A DNA stretch of 64,000 bases from Lachnospiraceae bacterium. Lineage in GTDB: Bacteria; Bacillota; Clostridia; Lachnospirales; Lachnospiraceae. The notes under the pieces are model-generated. The model did not search any database. It saw nothing but the letters and a program-made list of their open reading frames with translations, and had not been told where the DNA came from. Made by a program: the position numbers and the translations under genes. Shown piece by piece: positions 51,328 through 60,862 of this stretch. The first letter of the stretch is position 1, and each line of letters begins with the position of its first letter. The stretch lies in assembly GCA_024690605.1 (NCBI GenBank), contig JAILOV010000034.1:1-64000 (forward strand). The letters are read 5' to 3'.

Positions 51328-52770
51328 ATGGCAGATAAAGAAAAGAAACTGGTGGAGGCGATCACCTCACGGGATGAGGATTTTGCGCAGTGGTACACCG
51401 ATGTGGTCGTCAAGGCCGGTCTGGTGAGTTATTCCAACATTAAGGGCTTTATCATCCTGAAGCCGGCGGGCTATGCGCTTTGGGAAAACATCCAGCGGTT
51501 GCTGGATCAGCGGTTTAAGGCGACCGGCGTGGAAAATGTCTATCTCCCGCTGCTGATCCCGGAGAGCCTCCTGCAAAAGGAAAAGGATCATGTCGAGGGT
51601 TTTGCGCCCGAGGTCGCGTGGGTGACGCAGGGTGGCGGCGAGGAACTGACCGAGCGCTACTGTGTGCGGCCGACTTCGGAGACGCTCTTCTGCGATTTTT
51701 ACAAGAATGAGATCCATTCCTACAAGGATCTGCCGATGGTCTACAATCAGTGGTGTTCGGTGGTCCGCTGGGAAAAAGAGACGAGACCGTTCCTCCGTTC
51801 GCGCGAGTTCCTCTGGCAGGAGGGACACACGATGCACGCGACGCGGGAAGACGCCGAGAAGCGCACGCAGCAGATGCTGGATGTCTATGCGCAGTTTCTG
51901 GAAGAGGATCTTGCGATCCCGGTCATCAAGGGACGCAAGACCGACAAGGAGAAGTTTGCGGGCGCCGAGGCGACCTATACCATTGAGGCGATGATGCATG
52001 ACGGACGGGCCCTGCAGTCCGGTACGAGCCATCATTTCGGGGACGGCTTCGCGCGTGCCTTTGACATCACCTTTACCGGACAGGACAACAAGCAGCACTA
52101 TCCGTTCCAGACTTCCTGGGGGCTGTCTACCAGACTCATCGGTGCGATGATCATGGTGCACGGCGATGACTCGGGACTGGTCGTGCCGCCGCGGATTGCA
52201 CCGGTGCAGGTCATGGTGATCCCGATCCAGCAGAAAAAGGAAGGCGTGCTGGAGGCGGCGGATCGTCTCTGTCTGTCTCTCAAGGCTGCCGGGATCGCCG
52301 CAAGGCTGGATGATTCGGACAAGAGTCCGGGCTTCAAATTCTCCGAGCAGGAGATGCGGGGCGTGCCGCTTCGCGTGGAGATCGGCCCCAAGGATCTTGA
52401 AGCGGGCAAGTGCGTGTTCGTGCGCAGAGACACGAGAGAAAAGGTGGAATGCGCGCTGAATGAGGCACCGGAGAAGGCGGGGATGCTGCTGGAGGACATC
52501 CAGACAGCACTTCTTGCTTCGGCAAGAGAGCATCTGCGCACCTGCACCTTTACCGCGAAGAACTGGGAGGAGTTCACGGAAGCCTTCCGGGAAACCAGGG
52601 GATTCGTGAAGGCTATGTGGTGCGGCGATGTCGCCTGTGAAGAGAAGATCAAAGAGGAACTGTCTGTCACGAGCCGCTGCATGCCGTTCGAACAGGAGCA
52701 GCTCGCGGAGACCTGCGTATGCTGCGGGCGCCCCGCGAAGAAGATGGTGGTCTGGGGGCGGTCATACTAG
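51328..52770 (+). CDS. proS: Prolyl-tRNA synthetase, short (archaeal/eukaryal-like) type
   Basis: Charges tRNA-Pro. 480 aa, class II. It lacks the roughly 180-residue editing insertion of the long bacterial form and carries the C-terminal extension with a cysteine pair (TCVCCGRPAKKMVVWGRSY) of the archaeal-type enzyme. Motif 2 region RWEKETRPFLRSREFLWQEGHTMH and motif 3 GDDSGLVVPPRIAPVQV are clear. GGAGGGAG precedes the ATG. Followed after 30 bp by cca. Confidence 0.96.
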   Translation: MADKEKKLVEAITSRDEDFAQWYTDVVVKAGLVSYSNIKGFIILKPAGYALWENIQRLLDQRFKATGVENVYLPLLIPESLLQKEKDHVEGFAPEVAWVTQGGGEELTERYCVRPTSETLFCDFYKNEIHSYKDLPMVYNQWCSVVRWEKETRPFLRSREFLWQEGHTMHATREDAEKRTQQMLDVYAQFLEEDLAIPVIKGRKTDKEKFAGAEATYTIEAMMHDGRALQSGTSHHFGDGFARAFDITFTGQDNKQHYPFQTSWGLSTRLIGAMIMVHGDDSGLVVPPRIAPVQVMVIPIQQKKEGVLEAADRLCLSLKAAGIAARLDDSDKSPGFKFSEQEMRGVPLRVEIGPKDLEAGKCVFVRRDTREKVECALNEAPEKAGMLLEDIQTALLASAREHLRTCTFTAKNWEEFTEAFRETRGFVKAMWCGDVACEEKIKEELSVTSRCMPFEQEQLAETCVCCGRPAKKMVVWGRSY

Positions 52771-52800
52771 TTCCCCGCGTGCGCATGGAGACGGAGTTTT

Positions 52801-54207
52801 TTGAATAAACAAGATATAAAAATCCATCTCCCCTCCGGTGCCGCAAAGATCCTGGCATCTCTGACAGATGCCGGCTATGAGGCCTATATCGTGGGCGGCT
52901 GCGTCCGCGACAGCCTGATGGGCAGGACGCCCTCGGACTGGGATATCACAACGAGCGCCAGACCCGACGAGGTCAAGGCGCTCTTTCCAAAAACGATCGA
53001 TACGGGGATCCGCCACGGAACGTTGACCGTGCGCCGGGACGGGGAAAGCTATGAGGTGACTACCTTTCGCGTGGACGGCGATTATGCCGATCACCGGCAT
53101 CCGGACGGCGTCACCTTTACCGGGCAGCTGGCGGAGGATCTTAAGCGGCGGGACTTCACGATCAACGCCATGGCCTACAATGACGAACGGGGCGTGATCG
53201 ATCTTTTCGGCGGACAGACGGATCTCAGGGACGGCATTGTCCGTGCGGTGGGCGATCCGGGTGAGCGCTTCCGCGAGGACGCGTTGCGCATGATGCGGGC
53301 GGTGCGCTTTTCTGCCCAGCTCGGTTTTGAGATGGAAGACGCGACGCGTGATGCCGTCAGAGAACAGGCGTCCACGCTTTCGGCGGTATCCGGCGAGCGG
53401 ATCCGGGATGAGCTGGAAAAGCTCCTGCTCTCGGCGCATCCGGAACGCGTGCGCGATCTCTGGTCACTGGGGCTGACCGCCGTGTTCTTTCCGGAATTTG
53501 ACGCGATGATGGCGACCGCACAGAACAATCCGCATCATTGCTACTCGGTCGGAGAACACACGATCGCGGCACTGATGGCCGGTGTCCGTGTGGACGGTGC
53601 GCAGACATCGAGAGACTGCGGGATGTCGCCGGAAGAGACCGCGCGTCTGCTCCGGCTGACCGTGCTTTTGCATGACTGTGCCAAGCCGCTCACCAAAACG
53701 ACGGACGCGGAGGGGATCGATCACTTTAAGGGGCATCCCCAAAAGGGAGCAGATCTCGCAGGGGAGATCCTCAGGCGCTGGAAGGAAGACAACCGGACGA
53801 TCGCAAGGGTGAAGAATCTGATCCGGTGGCATGATCAGCGGCCGGAGAGCGATGCGGTCACTGTCCGGGAGACGGCCGCGCGCGTGGGCCGGCCGGATTT
53901 TCCGCTGCTGCTTGATGTGATGGAAGCCGATGTACACGGGCAGAGCAGTTTTCTGCAGCAGGAAAAGCTCACCAGACTGGCGGAGATCCGCACGGTATGG
54001 CGCAGGATCGTGGAAACGGGCGAGCCGGTCGCGCTGTCTGATCTGGCGGTCACGGGGCAGGATCTGATCGGCGCCGGGATGAAGCCCGGTCCCGGGATCG
54101 GAGAACTGCTGGACGTGATGTTTCGTGATGTGCTGAAGCATCCGGAGCATAACAACAGGGAATGGATGATGGAACACTACGCGGGAAGGATGCGGCATGA
54201 GGACTGA
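52801..54207 (+). CDS. cca: CCA tRNA nucleotidyltransferase
   Basis: Adds or repairs the 3' CCA end of tRNAs. 468 aa. Pol-beta-like head YIVGGCVRDSLMGRTPSDWDITTSARP with the catalytic DWD, RRDFTINAMAYN, the tRNA-binding neck, and a C-terminal HD domain (VLLHDCAKP...FKGHPQKGADLA). The start is TTG 52801, after GACGGAG. The stop overlaps the PEGA gene by 11 bp. Confidence 0.94.
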   Translation: MNKQDIKIHLPSGAAKILASLTDAGYEAYIVGGCVRDSLMGRTPSDWDITTSARPDEVKALFPKTIDTGIRHGTLTVRRDGESYEVTTFRVDGDYADHRHPDGVTFTGQLAEDLKRRDFTINAMAYNDERGVIDLFGGQTDLRDGIVRAVGDPGERFREDALRMMRAVRFSAQLGFEMEDATRDAVREQASTLSAVSGERIRDELEKLLLSAHPERVRDLWSLGLTAVFFPEFDAMMATAQNNPHHCYSVGEHTIAALMAGVRVDGAQTSRDCGMSPEETARLLRLTVLLHDCAKPLTKTTDAEGIDHFKGHPQKGADLAGEILRRWKEDNRTIARVKNLIRWHDQRPESDAVTVRETAARVGRPDFPLLLDVMEADVHGQSSFLQQEKLTRLAEIRTVWRRIVETGEPVALSDLAVTGQDLIGAGMKPGPGIGELLDVMFRDVLKHPEHNNREWMMEHYAGRMRHED

Positions 54208-55750
54208 ATCCTCCGGAAAACAGAAGAGAACGGCAGCAGGGCGGACAGCCGCGGCGGTCATCGCGGCGGTGCTTCTTGCGTTACCGGTGACAGCCACCGT
54301 TGCCGCGGCGCAGGAGCAGGCCGCAGATGATGGGACGACCGCCGGGGCGCAGAAGCAGACGATCTCTCTGCTCTACAAATATGACTCGACGGACACGGCG
54401 GTCGTGCGCAGCGTCAATATGGCGGAGGGGACGGTGACGCTCTGTCAACATGAACTGGGCCGCTATTACACGCTGCGGGTGGACAACACGTCGATGATCT
54501 ATGACCGCTACGGGCGTCCGATCTCCGCGTCTCTTCTGGAACCGGGCGATGTGGCGGATGTGACCTTTCTCCATCAGTCAAAGCATCTGAATTCTTTGGT
54601 CGTTTCCAATGCGGTCTGGGTCAGGGAGAATGTGAAAACCTATCGCATCGATACGGACCGAGAGCTCCTGAGTTTTGACGGACAGAATTATCATCTGCCG
54701 GCGACAGCCCTTCTGCTGAACCGGGAAAACGGTGTCGGGGAGAGGATCATCGCCGAGGAACTGCTGGAAGGAGACGTGCTCACGGTCTACGGCATCGACA
54801 AGGAGATCTACAGCGTGGTCGTGACCAGCGGACACGGTTATCTCCGCCTGACCTCGACGGAAGTCGGAGACAGGGATATCGAAGGCGCCTGGGTGAATCT
54901 CGGGAACAAGGTCATCCAGCGTGTGAATGCCCGGACGCTGATCGCGGCACCGGAGGGAGATTACACGCTGCAGATCATCGGACAGGGCGCGAACGACTCC
55001 CGTCCTGTCCGGATCGAGCGCGGCAAGGAGACCGTGATCGATACCTCGACGATCCGCATGGAAACCCCCGATGTCACGGAGGTCACGTTTATCGTCGAGC
55101 CGGAGGATGTCCAGGCGGAGCTTAAGGTTGACGGAGATCCCGTCGCGATCGGTCTGCCGGTCTATCTGACACAGGGGGTGCATCAGTTCAAGGTCAGGGC
55201 GGAGGGTTACCTCACGATCACACAGCATCTTAAAGTGGGAGAGAAGAAGGCCAAGGTGGAACTGACACTGGAAAAGGATCCGGATGCCGCGGCGGCAGCC
55301 AGCACGGCGGCGGCAGCCGATACCGCCGGCACAGCGGACACGGCTTACACGGCAGCCACGGCAGGGACATCGGACTGGTGGAATTCCTCATCTGGTTATG
55401 CCGGAACGGGCGCGACCGAAGGGGCCGCGGGAATGGGAGATACGAGCAATGCCGGTGCTTCCAGCGGGGCAACGGTCACAACCGTCACGACCGTGGATGT
55501 TTCCGGCAACGAAACGACCCGGACGACGCTCACGGGCTATGAGGTGCGCGTGGAATCCCCGACCGGCGTGGAATTCTATCTGGACGGCAGTTATATGGGC
55601 ATCACGCCGACTTCCTTTGTCAAGGTTTCCGGACAGCATACCGTCACGCTTTCCCGTGACGGGTACGAGACAAAGAGCTATAATATCTTTATTGACGACG
55701 CCCAGTCGAACAAAACCTACGCGTTTCCTGAGCTCGTGAAGAGCGAATGA
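54197..55750 (+). CDS. Secreted PEGA-domain protein
   Basis: 517 aa. Signal peptide (VIAAVLLALPVTATVAAAQ), a beta-rich N region, then a first PEGA-like domain about 295-355 (DVQAELKVDGDPVAIGLPVYLTQGVHQFKVRAEGY), a low-complexity Ala/Thr/Ser/Gly linker about 365-435, and a second PEGA domain at the C terminus (GVEFYLDGSYMGITPTSFVKVSGQHTVTLSRDGY). PEGA domains are surface beta-sandwiches of unclear role. ATG 54197 overlaps the cca end, so it is translationally coupled. Confidence 0.85.
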   Translation: MRTESSGKQKRTAAGRTAAAVIAAVLLALPVTATVAAAQEQAADDGTTAGAQKQTISLLYKYDSTDTAVVRSVNMAEGTVTLCQHELGRYYTLRVDNTSMIYDRYGRPISASLLEPGDVADVTFLHQSKHLNSLVVSNAVWVRENVKTYRIDTDRELLSFDGQNYHLPATALLLNRENGVGERIIAEELLEGDVLTVYGIDKEIYSVVVTSGHGYLRLTSTEVGDRDIEGAWVNLGNKVIQRVNARTLIAAPEGDYTLQIIGQGANDSRPVRIERGKETVIDTSTIRMETPDVTEVTFIVEPEDVQAELKVDGDPVAIGLPVYLTQGVHQFKVRAEGYLTITQHLKVGEKKAKVELTLEKDPDAAAAASTAAAADTAGTADTAYTAATAGTSDWWNSSSGYAGTGATEGAAGMGDTSNAGASSGATVTTVTTVDVSGNETTRTTLTGYEVRVESPTGVEFYLDGSYMGITPTSFVKVSGQHTVTLSRDGYETKSYNIFIDDAQSNKTYAFPELVKSE

Positions 55751-55811
55751 CGCGAACACCGCGAAATATGCAACTTTTTTGTAAAAATAGGAATAAATAG
55801 GGCGAGAACCC

Positions 55812-55840
55812 TTGACAAATATGGGTGAAATCGCTATAAA
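55812..55840 (+). promoter_or_regulatory. Promoter of hup
   Basis: Consensus TTGACA (55812-55817), 17 bp, TATAAA (55835-55840). The leader then carries CATGATT and AATCATG arms that could pair just upstream of the AAGGAGG ribosome-binding site. Confidence 0.88.
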
Positions 55841-55905
55841 GGTTAAGGATACCATGATTTATCGGGGGATCTGAAACAGTCAATCATGAACAAGGAGGAT
55901 TTCAA

Positions 55906-56184
55906 ATGAACAAGACAGAGTTAGTTGCTGCGATCGCGAAGGAAGCGAGCCTTTCCAAGAAGGACGCTGAGAAGGCCCTCAAGGCTTTCACGGATACGGT
56001 TGCCAAGGAGCTGAAGAAGAAGAACAAGGTTCAGCTGATCGGCTTCGGCACCTTTGAGGTTGCGAAGAGAGCTGCTCGTGAGGGCAGAAACCCTCAGACC
56101 GGCAAGGCTATGAAGATCCCGGCATCCTTTGCGCCGAAGTTCAAGGCCGGCAAGGCTCTGAAGGATATTGTCAACAAGAAGTAA
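55906..56184 (+). CDS. hup: DNA-binding protein HU
   Basis: Histone-like nucleoid protein, 92 aa. Seen: MNKTELVAAIAKEASLSKKDAEKALKAF dimerisation helices, the IGFGTFEVAKRAAREGRNPQTGK signature and the DNA arm with Pro (KAMKIPASFAPKFKAGKALKD). Codon use is strongly biased, and promoter and RBS are near consensus, in keeping with an abundant protein. Monocistronic, with terminator. Confidence 0.98.
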   Translation: MNKTELVAAIAKEASLSKKDAEKALKAFTDTVAKELKKKNKVQLIGFGTFEVAKRAAREGRNPQTGKAMKIPASFAPKFKAGKALKDIVNKK

Positions 56185-56208
56185 GACAGATCCGCAGATT
56201 TAACACAG

Positions 56209-56246
56209 ACGACCGGCAGATGCGTGCATCTGACCGGTCGTTTTTT
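56209..56246 (+). terminator. Terminator of hup
   Basis: ACGACCGGCAGATGC pairs with GCATCTGACCGGTCGT (one bulge) and is followed by six T. It ends about 25 bp before the rqcP start codon. Confidence 0.9.
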
Positions 56247-56270
56247 CACGAACGGACAGGGAGAGGAAGC

Positions 56271-56522
56271 ATGCGTCTGGATAAGTTCTTAAAGGTTTCC
56301 CGTCTGATCAAGCGGCGCACGGTGGCCAACGAGGCCTGCGACGCAGGACGGGTGGAGATCAACAAAAAAACGGCCAAAGCAGGAAGCGAAGTCCGGGTGG
56401 GAGACGAGATCACGATCCACTTCGGGGAAAAAGAGGTGCGCGTCGAGGTGCTCGCGGTGGAGGACAATGTCCGCAAGGAGGCTGCACGGGAGATGGTCCG
56501 CTACCTTGATGACGCTAGATGA
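56271..56522 (+). CDS. rqcP: RqcP (YabO-like) S4-domain protein of ribosome quality control
   Basis: 83-aa S4 RNA-binding protein that supports poly-alanine tailing by RqcH on stalled 50S subunits. The S4 fold MRLDKFLKVSRLIKRRTVANEACDAGRVEINKKTAKAGSEVRVGDEI covers most of it. ATG 56271 follows GGGAGAGG; the track's 56220 start lies inside the hup terminator. Expression may rely on readthrough, as no separate promoter is seen. Confidence 0.93.
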   Translation: MRLDKFLKVSRLIKRRTVANEACDAGRVEINKKTAKAGSEVRVGDEITIHFGEKEVRVEVLAVEDNVRKEAAREMVRYLDDAR

Positions 56523-56581
56523 TGTGTCTGCTCTATATCATAACACAAGATATTGAATGTGAAAAATATGCGGGAAATCGA

Positions 56582-56610
56582 TTGACAAGAGTCAAAAATT
56601 CGTTTATGAT
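56582..56610 (+). promoter_or_regulatory. Promoter of divIC
   Basis: TTGACA (56582-56587), 17 bp, TATGAT (56605-56610), between rqcP and divIC. Confidence 0.85.
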
Positions 56611-56648
56611 TGACATGTTTCCGTTTAATTTTTCACGAAGGAATGACA

Positions 56649-56960
56649 ATGACGGGTAAGCCGGGCAAGGCACGGTACAGACGTGACAACAAGATGCGTT
56701 TTTCCCTGTTTCTGGCGGGGTTTGTTGTTGCACTCCTCGTGATCGTCGTTTCCGTCAGGAGCATCGGTTTCGCACGGCAGCTGGAGCAGAAACAGGCCTA
56801 TATCGTGGAACTGGAAACGCAGATCGAAGCGGAAAGGGAACGGGCCGAAGAGATCGAGGAATACAAGAAATACACGCAGACCCGCGGCTATATGGAAAAG
56901 GTCGCCAAGGAGAAACTGGGTCTGATCTATGAAGGAGAGATCGTGTTCAAGCACGAGTAA
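56649..56960 (+). CDS. divIC: Septum formation initiator (DivIC/FtsL family)
   Basis: 103 aa bitopic division protein: short basic cytoplasmic start, membrane helix about 17-37, coiled coil about 43-75 (QLEQKQAYIVELETQIEAERERAEEIEEYK), then the family tail TRGYMEKVAKEKLGLIYEGEIVFK. ATG 56649 sits 6 nt after AAGGA; the ATG at 56643 is too close and the track start at 56610 overlaps the -10. The hup-rqcP-divIC order is normal for Bacillota. Confidence 0.92.
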   Translation: MTGKPGKARYRRDNKMRFSLFLAGFVVALLVIVVSVRSIGFARQLEQKQAYIVELETQIEAERERAEEIEEYKKYTQTRGYMEKVAKEKLGLIYEGEIVFKHE

Positions 56961-56981
56961 AGCCAGGAGAGGATGCGCAGG

Positions 56982-57006
56982 GGCGCGGCACAAAGCCGCG
57001 CCTTTT
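56982..57006 (+). terminator. Terminator between divIC and tilS
   Basis: GGCGCGGC-ACAAA-GCCGCGCC followed by TTTT. It lies just upstream of the tilS ribosome-binding site, so some readthrough or an unseen promoter must feed tilS. Confidence 0.85.
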
Positions 57007-57031
57007 GCGTTTTTGTATACCGGGAGAACAC

Positions 57032-58438
57032 ATGGACGGACTGGAAGAACGGGTTTATGAGGTCATCCGCAAAGAGCATATGATCGAGCCGGGCGAACGG
57101 GTGCTGGTCGGTGTGTCCGGCGGTGCGGATTCGGTCTGTCTTTTTTCGGTACTGCTTGCATTGAAACAGAGACTGTCCTGTTCCCTGACTGTTGTTCATG
57201 TCAATCACGGCATGCGCCCGGCAGCGGCAGCCGAGGAGATGTTTGTCGAACGGCTGGCCGCGGAACGCGGGGTGCCGTTTCTTGCCGCACATATCGATGT
57301 GCCCGCCCGCCGGAAAAGGGAGAAACGCTCACCGGAGGATGCGGCCAGACAGGGTCGTTATGAGGCTTTCGCGCGCATCATGCGCGAGACCGGCGCAGAC
57401 AGACTGGCGCTTGCCCACAATCGGGAGGATCAGGCCGAAACCGTTCTGTTTAAACTGTTCCGCGGTACCGGTCTGCGCGGATTTGCCGGCATGGAAGCCG
57501 TGCGGCCTGCCGGAGAAGAAGGGGACCCCTTTGCGCTCCCGCTGATCCGGCCGCTCCTGTACACGTCGCGCCGGGAGATCGAGGCATATCTGTCCCGAAA
57601 GGGTCTGGAACACATGGAGGACGATTCCAACGCGAGTGATGCCTATGCGAGAAACCGCATCCGCAGACATCTGCTTCCCTATGCCGAGGAGGAGATCCAT
57701 GCACAGGCGGCCGGACATCTGGCCGCAGCCGCGGCGCATGCGCGGGAGGCACTGGTCTATATCGAAGGGGAAGCGGAGAAACGATACAGGGAGATCCTTT
57801 GCGGGAAGGAACTGGATGTGACGGCTCTGAACGGAGAACCGGCGGTGATAAAAAAGGAGATCCTGTTCCGTGCGCTCCGGGATGCGGGTGTGCACGGTGA
57901 GATCGGACAGGCGCATACGGAAGCGCTCCTGAAGCTGATCTCCTCGACGGAAGGTTCCCGGCGGATCGCTCTGCCGGGCGGGTTTGCCGCCGAAAGGACC
58001 TATGACCGGCTGCGGATCATCAGGGAAGAGAAGGAGGTGCAGTCTGCAGAGCGGATCACGCTGACCGACGGGGCACAGACCGTTGCACTCCCGGGTGTGG
58101 GACGTGTGATCGTCACGCTTTCGGATCGCGGGGACGGGCAGGAAATTCCCGCGGATTTCTATACAAAATGGTTTGATTCTGATAAAATAAAACAGTCTTT
58201 GTGCTTCAGGAGGAGACGGCAGGGCGACTGGATCGACGTCGGAAACGGCCGGAAATCGCTGAAAAAGGAGATGATCGACCGGAAGATCCCCGCGGCCCGC
58301 AGGGACGGTCTGTGGCTTTTGGCAGCGGGCGATGAGATCCTGTGGATCGTGGGCGATCGTCGGTGCGAAGCATACAGGATCACGGACAGCACGCAGCACA
58401 TCCTGAAAATGACATTTATCGGGGATCAGACGGTATAG
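57032..58438 (+). CDS. tilS: tRNA(Ile)-lysidine synthase
   Basis: Converts C34 of the CAU-anticodon tRNA-Ile to lysidine. 468 aa. PP-loop ATPase motif SGGADS (29-34), VVHVNHGMRP, LALAHNREDQAETVLFKLFRGTGLRGFAGM, IRPLLYTSRREIEAYL, the EDDSNASDAYARNRIRRHLLP stretch, and the C-terminal TilS domain (RRRQGDWIDVGNGRKSLKKEMIDRKIP). ATG 57032 follows GGGAGA. Head of tilS-hpt-ftsH. Confidence 0.95.
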   Translation: MDGLEERVYEVIRKEHMIEPGERVLVGVSGGADSVCLFSVLLALKQRLSCSLTVVHVNHGMRPAAAAEEMFVERLAAERGVPFLAAHIDVPARRKREKRSPEDAARQGRYEAFARIMRETGADRLALAHNREDQAETVLFKLFRGTGLRGFAGMEAVRPAGEEGDPFALPLIRPLLYTSRREIEAYLSRKGLEHMEDDSNASDAYARNRIRRHLLPYAEEEIHAQAAGHLAAAAAHAREALVYIEGEAEKRYREILCGKELDVTALNGEPAVIKKEILFRALRDAGVHGEIGQAHTEALLKLISSTEGSRRIALPGGFAAERTYDRLRIIREEKEVQSAERITLTDGAQTVALPGVGRVIVTLSDRGDGQEIPADFYTKWFDSDKIKQSLCFRRRRQGDWIDVGNGRKSLKKEMIDRKIPAARRDGLWLLAAGDEILWIVGDRRCEAYRITDSTQHILKMTFIGDQTV

Positions 58439-58462
58439 CGCGCAGGCAGAGGAGGTTATCAT

Positions 58463-58987
58463 ATGGCAGAACGAGTGGCGGTCATGTTTACCGAGGAGCA
58501 GGTCGATGCCCGCATCCGCGAGCTGGGAGCGCAGATCAGCCGGGATTATGAGGGGAAGACGATCCACCTGATCTGCGTGCTGAAGGGCGGCAGTTTTTAT
58601 CTCTGCGAGCTGGCCAAGAGGATCACGGTTCCCGTGACGCTCGATTTCATGTCGGTCTCCAGTTACGGTTCGAGCACAAAATCGAGCGGTGTCGTGCGCA
58701 TCGTCAAGGATCTGGATCAGTCGATCGAGGGTCGTGACGTGCTGGTGGTCGAGGATATCGTCGATTCCGGGCGCACGCTTTCCTATCTGCTCCCGCTGAT
58801 GAAGGACAGAGGTCCGGCCAGTGTGAAACTGACGACACTTCTGGACAAGCCGGACCGGAGAGAGACGGATGTGCACGTGGATTATACGGGGTTTGCCATT
58901 CCGGACAAATTCGTGGTGGGCTACGGTCTGGATTATGATCAGAAATACCGGAATCTCCCTTTTATCGGCGAGATGATCTTTGAGTAG
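58463..58987 (+). CDS. hpt: Hypoxanthine phosphoribosyltransferase
   Basis: Salvages hypoxanthine/guanine with PRPP. 174 aa. PRPP-binding motif VLVVEDIVDSGRTLSYLL (about 93-110), N-terminal LICVLKGGSFYLCELAKRI, DFMSVSSYG, and the C-terminal DKFVVGYGLDYDQKYRNLPFIG. Between tilS and ftsH, the standard Bacillota order. Confidence 0.97.
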   Translation: MAERVAVMFTEEQVDARIRELGAQISRDYEGKTIHLICVLKGGSFYLCELAKRITVPVTLDFMSVSSYGSSTKSSGVVRIVKDLDQSIEGRDVLVVEDIVDSGRTLSYLLPLMKDRGPASVKLTTLLDKPDRRETDVHVDYTGFAIPDKFVVGYGLDYDQKYRNLPFIGEMIFE

Positions 58988-58996
58988 AGGTAATCC

Positions 58997-60844
58997 GTGA
59001 ACAATAACAATCGCGAACGCAGTTTTTCATTCTATTTCTGGATCGTACTGATCTTTGTCGTGCTGGTTGTCTTTCTGGAGTATAACCGCGGCAGATCGGC
59101 GACGGCGGATGCGGAAGCCTATACGATCGGTGCGATGACGGAGGATCTTGAGCAGGGACTGGTCGCCGGAGCGGTGATCATACCGAACCGGGAGACGCCG
59201 ACCGGATCCGTGCGCGTGGCGCTGCGCGGAGGCACACAGCGGACACTTTATGTCACCGATGTGGCTGAGGCGGAACGGATCCTGCGCGAGCACTATGTGG
59301 ATCCCGAAGTGCGCGATGTCGCACCGGAAGGGTTCAACCTGATGACCTGGCTTCCCGTGCTCCTGATGATCATTTTCTGTGTCTTTTTCTTCGTGATGAT
59401 GAACAATGCCCAGTCGATGGGCGGCGGCGGTGCCCGGATGATGAATTTCGGACGCAGCAGAGCCAAACGTTCCGGACCGGAGGACAACAAGACGACGATG
59501 AAGGATGTCGCCGGCCTCAGGGAAGAAAAGGAACAGATGGAGGAGATCGTCACCTTCCTGAAGGATCCGGAGCGATTCACCAGAGTCGGTGCCAGGATCC
59601 CCAAGGGCATCCTGCTGGAGGGAGCACCCGGTACCGGCAAGACGCTGCTTGCCAAGGCGATCGCGGGCGAAGCCGGTGTGCCGTTCTTTTCGATCTCCGG
59701 TTCCGATTTTGTCGAGATGTTCGTCGGTGTCGGTGCATCCCGTGTGCGGGATCTCTTTGCCGAGGCCAAGATGAGCGCACCCTGCATCGTGTTCATCGAT
59801 GAGATCGATGCCGTCGCGAGAAGGCGCGGCACCGGTATGGGCGGCGGACATGATGAGCGCGAGCAGACACTGAATCAGCTGCTTGTCGAGATGGACGGTT
59901 TTGCCACGAATGAGGGCATCATCGTGATGGCGGCGACCAACCGCGTGGACATCCTGGATCCCGCGATCCTGCGTCCCGGCCGTTTTGACCGCAAGATCAC
60001 CGTTTCGCGTCCGGATATCGGCGGCCGCGAAGAGATCCTCAAGGTACACGCGGACGGCAAGCCCCTGGCGGAGGATGTCGATCTGAAGCAGATCGCGCAG
60101 ACGACGGCGGGATTTACCGGCGCGGATCTGGAAAACCTGCTCAATGAATCGGCGATCCGCGCCGCCATGAAGGATCGGACATTCATCAATCAGACGGATA
60201 TCAAGGAGGCGTTCGTGCAGGTCGGGATCGGCACGGAGAAGCACAGCCGCGTGATCTCGGACGAGGAAAAGAGGATCACGGCCTATCACGAGTCGGGACA
60301 TGCGATCCTGTTCCATGTGCTGCCGCATGTGGGACCGGTCTATACGGTTTCGGTGATCCCCACGGGAGCCGGCGCCGCGGGCTACACGATGCCGCTGCCG
60401 GAAAAGGATGAGATGTTCCTGACCAAACAGAAGATGCTGGAGGAGATCATGGTGTCTCTGGGCGGACGCATTGCGGAGGAACTGATCTTCGGCAGCGACG
60501 ATATCACGACGGGCGCGAGTGCCGATATCAAAAAGGCCACATCGGAAGCCAGGCGGATGGTCACCCGTTACGGCATGAGCGAGAACATCGGTGTCATCAG
60601 CTACGAAGAGGAAGAAGACGACGTCTTTATCGGCTATGATCTGGGACACCGCCACAAGCACAGCGAGCAGATGGCGGGTGAGATCGACAGAGAGGTCAAG
60701 GAGATCATCGATTCCTGCTACCAGAAGGCCAGAGAGATCATCCAGAAGAACATCGATGTGCTGCACGCGGCCGCAGGGCTGCTGATGGAAAAAGAAAAGA
60801 TCTCCAGAGAAGAGTTTGAAGCGCTGTTCCCCGCAGGGACGTGA
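58997..60844 (+). CDS. ftsH: ATP-dependent membrane zinc protease FtsH
   Basis: Degrades membrane and regulatory proteins. 615 aa. Two N-terminal membrane helices around an extracytoplasmic domain ([15 protein letters not shown] and [17 protein letters not shown]), AAA+ domain with Walker A GAPGTGKT (about 209), Walker [11 protein letters not shown] and the SRH, then the protease site HESGH (about 431; most homologues have HEAGH). GTG start 10 bp after hpt. Followed after 18 bp by a GH13 enzyme. Confidence 0.97.
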   Translation: MNNNNRERSFSFYFWIVLIFVVLVVFLEYNRGRSATADAEAYTIGAMTEDLEQGLVAGAVIIPNRETPTGSVRVALRGGTQRTLYVTDVAEAERILREHYVDPEVRDVAPEGFNLMTWLPVLLMIIFCVFFFVMMNNAQSMGGGGARMMNFGRSRAKRSGPEDNKTTMKDVAGLREEKEQMEEIVTFLKDPERFTRVGARIPKGILLEGAPGTGKTLLAKAIAGEAGVPFFSISGSDFVEMFVGVGASRVRDLFAEAKMSAPCIVFIDEIDAVARRRGTGMGGGHDEREQTLNQLLVEMDGFATNEGIIVMAATNRVDILDPAILRPGRFDRKITVSRPDIGGREEILKVHADGKPLAEDVDLKQIAQTTAGFTGADLENLLNESAIRAAMKDRTFINQTDIKEAFVQVGIGTEKHSRVISDEEKRITAYHESGHAILFHVLPHVGPVYTVSVIPTGAGAAGYTMPLPEKDEMFLTKQKMLEEIMVSLGGRIAEELIFGSDDITTGASADIKKATSEARRMVTRYGMSENIGVISYEEEEDDVFIGYDLGHRHKHSEQMAGEIDREVKEIIDSCYQKAREIIQKNIDVLHAAAGLLMEKEKISREEFEALFPAGT

Positions 60845-60862
60845 CGACAGGAGAGAACAGGG